Shown here piece after piece: positions 61,297-64,000 of a stretch of DNA of 64,000 nt. Position numbers and translations under genes: made by a program. The stretch is from Sitta carolinensis (taxonomy: Eukaryota > Chordata > Aves > Passeriformes > Sittidae): positions 107,775,910 to 107,839,909 of the forward strand of contig CM063284.1 of assembly GCA_032173965.1 (NCBI GenBank), in the 5' to 3' direction. The notes under the pieces were generated by a model, which made no database searches, was not told where the DNA came from, and saw only the letters and a program-made list of their open reading frames with translations. Position 1 is the stretch's first letter; every line of letters starts with the position of its first letter.

Positions 61297-64000
61297 TTTG
61301 TTTGTTTTTCACAAACAAAATTCACTTAGCAAAACCAGTAATTGCTTTTCCTTTACTGGCAGATAGTGTATATCTGCTCTTTTTGATCTGCAGAGCAGAT
61401 CACTGCCACATGGAGAAGTCAGAACATTAATAGCTTCTGTCACTGCTACCATTCTTATTGTGAAAGATCTTCTGGAGGATTAGACAAAGGTTGTGGCCAC
61501 ATAAACCAGAGAAAGGCAATGCTTCGGGCACAAACCTGGAGTGAATTGCACTGTGCCAGCTCTGATCAAACAAACAGACTATGTTCTGTTGAAAACACAG
61601 AAACAAGGATGACATCCCTTGAGATGGCACTGAAAATCAGATGAAAGCTGCCCCAGTTTGTCCAGGGGTAAATTTGTCCATGTTGGGAGTTGGGACCGCA
61701 GACATTCTTTTTTTTTTTTCTTTTTGTTTGTTCATAGTTTTCTTCTTTTTTTCCTTATATATTGTCATCTTCATAAGACCTGCGTTAACTAGTTTTGGAC
61801 TTCTATCCAACAGTGAAATACTCCTGCTACTGTGCTCAACGTAGTTAAGGAAATAACTTACAAAAGAGCATTATGAAAAATTTAAAGATGGTGTTAAAAC
61901 TTAATTCATGTCAGGGAATAGAACTGGGGGGAACTGTGCAGAGGAATCTTGCCGTGCTTCTGCTTCTCCTTCACTGAACATTAAATCTGAGTTTCTACAG
62001 TAATTTCTAGGGCATCATGAATTAAAGATATCTGTAGGAACTTAAGCCGTGGTGAGAAGATGCTGCAACACGTAAGACGCCCCCATTCTGAACAAGAACT
62101 TCCCAGACACTTGAAGCACACTGGATTTGGGATTTCAGTTTGGTCAGCTATAGAGGAGAGGGCACACTGCCAAAAGCAGAGAAGAATGTGCAAACAGCTA
62201 ATTCCAGCTAAAATAATATGAGGGAGAGGGGCAGAAAAACTCCAAGCACAAGATTTTGTCATCTCACTGAATTGCAGTGTGGGAAGAGTCCCTTCACTGC
62301 TATGGCAAATCTCATAGATACCCATCCTGGGCAACTCTGTCAGGCTGTGGGGTTTGTCAGCCAAGACCAAAACAGATTAAAAGAAAGACCTAAACCTAAA
62401 ATAAGAACAAAATTTAGAAGCACTGTGTGTTTTCTCAGTGTCTTAGTCCTTTTCCACTTGTATCCAGTAGATCTAGACACTATCCTCCCTTATGTTGCTG
62501 TTAAGCTCTTCAGCTTGCTCAACTTCTCTCAGCATCACTTCAGGCTTTTAGTTTCCAAAAGCAAGGTGGTTTACATGCCTGTGCTTTCTCTGTCTCTCTC
62601 CCTCTCCCTTTGTTCTGGGTTTTCCTGCCCTTTTCAACAGATCTTGAACCCACCAGCCAGTTTCAACTACAGCTGATGGAAGATAGGCAATCCCAAAGCT
62701 TTTTAGGCTCCTGCCAGTCCCATGGGCATGAGTGGCTGCAGGTAACTACAGCAAAAGAGACACTTGCTGTCGCTGGCAGGGCAGGCTCCAAGAGAGTTTG
62801 TAAAAGTGCCCTAGTGATGGAGGACTTAGTTGCTGTTTTCAAAGTGGTGCAGGCTCCTAGGAGACCAAATTCCTTTGACCTTCCTTGGCTCCTGTCGACA
62901 AGAGCATTTAAGAGCAGGCTGTAAGCCTATTCAGAAACCATTTGCAGAAACTCTCAGGCCTTTTTTTTTCCTGAGCGATGAAAAGTTTCATTCTGTTGCC
63001 ACTAATAAATCCTCCTCCCCTCACCAATTTATGTTTTATAAGTTTGGGTTAAGCTTTGTATACTAAAAGGATCGTACACAAAACACCGCTTACTGAAATG
63101 TGATCTTTGCACATTTCTGAAGTTTTAATTTTCCTGTGGTGTAATCTTGTTACTTAGGTCATTCATTTTGTCACGCCTTGGTATCAGTCTGGTCCAGGTT
63201 TGGCTGCAGGGCTATGTTCTCCTGACATTTAGAGCAAGAATTCCCTGGGAAATCAGTCAAGAGATTTGACATTGCTGCTGGCCAAGCTCCAGTAGGTTTA
63301 GTTTTACTCTCCTTCTCTATTTATTGTGGAATCTGTCTGTCCACAAGCTGCACATTGAGTTCTATGCTAGAGAAGGAGAACTAAAAGGGACAAAATGGCC
63401 ATTCATTTGAGGGATTCATTCAGGCTTTTCAGAAAGGATTTACAAGAAGCTGTGCACTTAAATGACTGCTGAGCTTCCTTAGCCCTGCTCTATTACCTCC
63501 CTCACAAGACAATTTGGATTGAGTGCTTTTTCTTTGCCCTCTCCCCCACCTCAATAGGCTTCAATTACTATTGGAAAAGCAAAATTAAGAACTAGGTAGT
63601 ACAGGAACCACCTGGAGGTTTTTCATCTTTAGAAATAGTTTAATTTGAACATGGCATGGACAGACCTTTAGCTTCAAGGGAAAAAACCCAACAAAACAAA
63701 ACAAAACAATTTTTCTCTCCTCCTGCCACAAACTGCTGCAATGTCAGTTGTGAAAAGCTACATCAGTGGCACAGCATTGCAGGATTTGATGAACTGGACA
63801 GAAAGGGGAGGGAATCTGCCCTGGGCACTCATGAGGGCACAGGAAAGTTAGAAGAACAGCCCCAGGTCAACTGGAAATAGAGAAGTAAGGTCTCTTGTGG
63901 AGGGGGGCAGTGACGTGCAGCAGCAGCAACACAGAGCAAGATGCAGTCAGTTCTGAATGTGCCAGGAGGGAAAACCAGCCCATCATTCTGGTGGTCTGTG
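60191..64000. other. Intergenic DNA upstream of AQP4, no gene recognised
   Basis: Only the T33 tract stands out. In mammals the next gene upstream of AQP4 is CHST9, but no sulfotransferase-like frame appears on either strand. Frames of 144-152 codons at 60996 and 62218 look like chance. Confidence 0.55.
61263..61309. repeat. T33 homopolymer plus GTTT units
   Basis: Thirty-three T followed by GTTTGTTTGTTTTT on the plus strand. It could be the A-tail of a minus-strand insertion, but nothing recognisable precedes it. Confidence 0.95.

Noticed and set aside
60191..64000. Expected CHST9 3' exon upstream of AQP4
   Set aside because: No sulfotransferase-like frame on either strand; it presumably lies beyond the window.

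Overview
The window is vertebrate nuclear DNA, almost certainly from a bird. The protein-coding exons have GT-AG introns, the interspersed repeats are CR1 retroposons (several ending in the ATTCTATGATT-type 3' tail), and two segments look like avian endogenous-retrovirus LTRs. The species cannot be fixed from the sequence alone; the LTR type is one I associate with songbirds and other neoavian genomes.

One gene can be supported with confidence: AQP4 (aquaporin-4), on the minus strand. Its five coding exons lie between 59271 (start codon of the long M1 form) and 51340 (stop codon). Splicing them by eye gives exactly 323 codons, the length of mammalian AQP4-M1, with both NPA motifs, the water-selectivity residues, the internal M23 start and a C-terminal SSV PDZ ligand. 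The first exon sits in a CpG island (about 58.95-59.59 kb). The annotated stop is TGA followed by CTAG, the known stop-codon readthrough signal. It is followed by an in-frame 28-codon extension ending at 51253, so the readthrough isoform known in mammals (AQP4ex) appears to be conserved here. This is the most interesting item in the window.

Layout. 1-51.2 kb: gene-poor DNA downstream of AQP4. It holds old and younger CR1 copies (about 7.28-7.88, 16.49-16.58, 16.95-17.48 and 29.44-29.90 kb), two LTR-like segments (37.53-38.18 and 46.74-46.98 kb), many AT-rich or CA microsatellites and homopolymer tracts, and several perfect short hairpins. 51.25-59.27 kb: AQP4 coding exons and introns. 58.95-59.6 kb: CpG island and presumed promoter. 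59.72-60.19 kb: a CR1 copy immediately upstream of the promoter. 60.2-64 kb: intergenic DNA with no recognisable gene.

No other gene, tRNA, rRNA or CRISPR array could be supported. In mammals AQP4 lies between KCTD1 and CHST9, but no exon of either was recognised here. Most open frames in the window are short chance frames, repeat-derived, or artefacts of the stop-poor CpG island.
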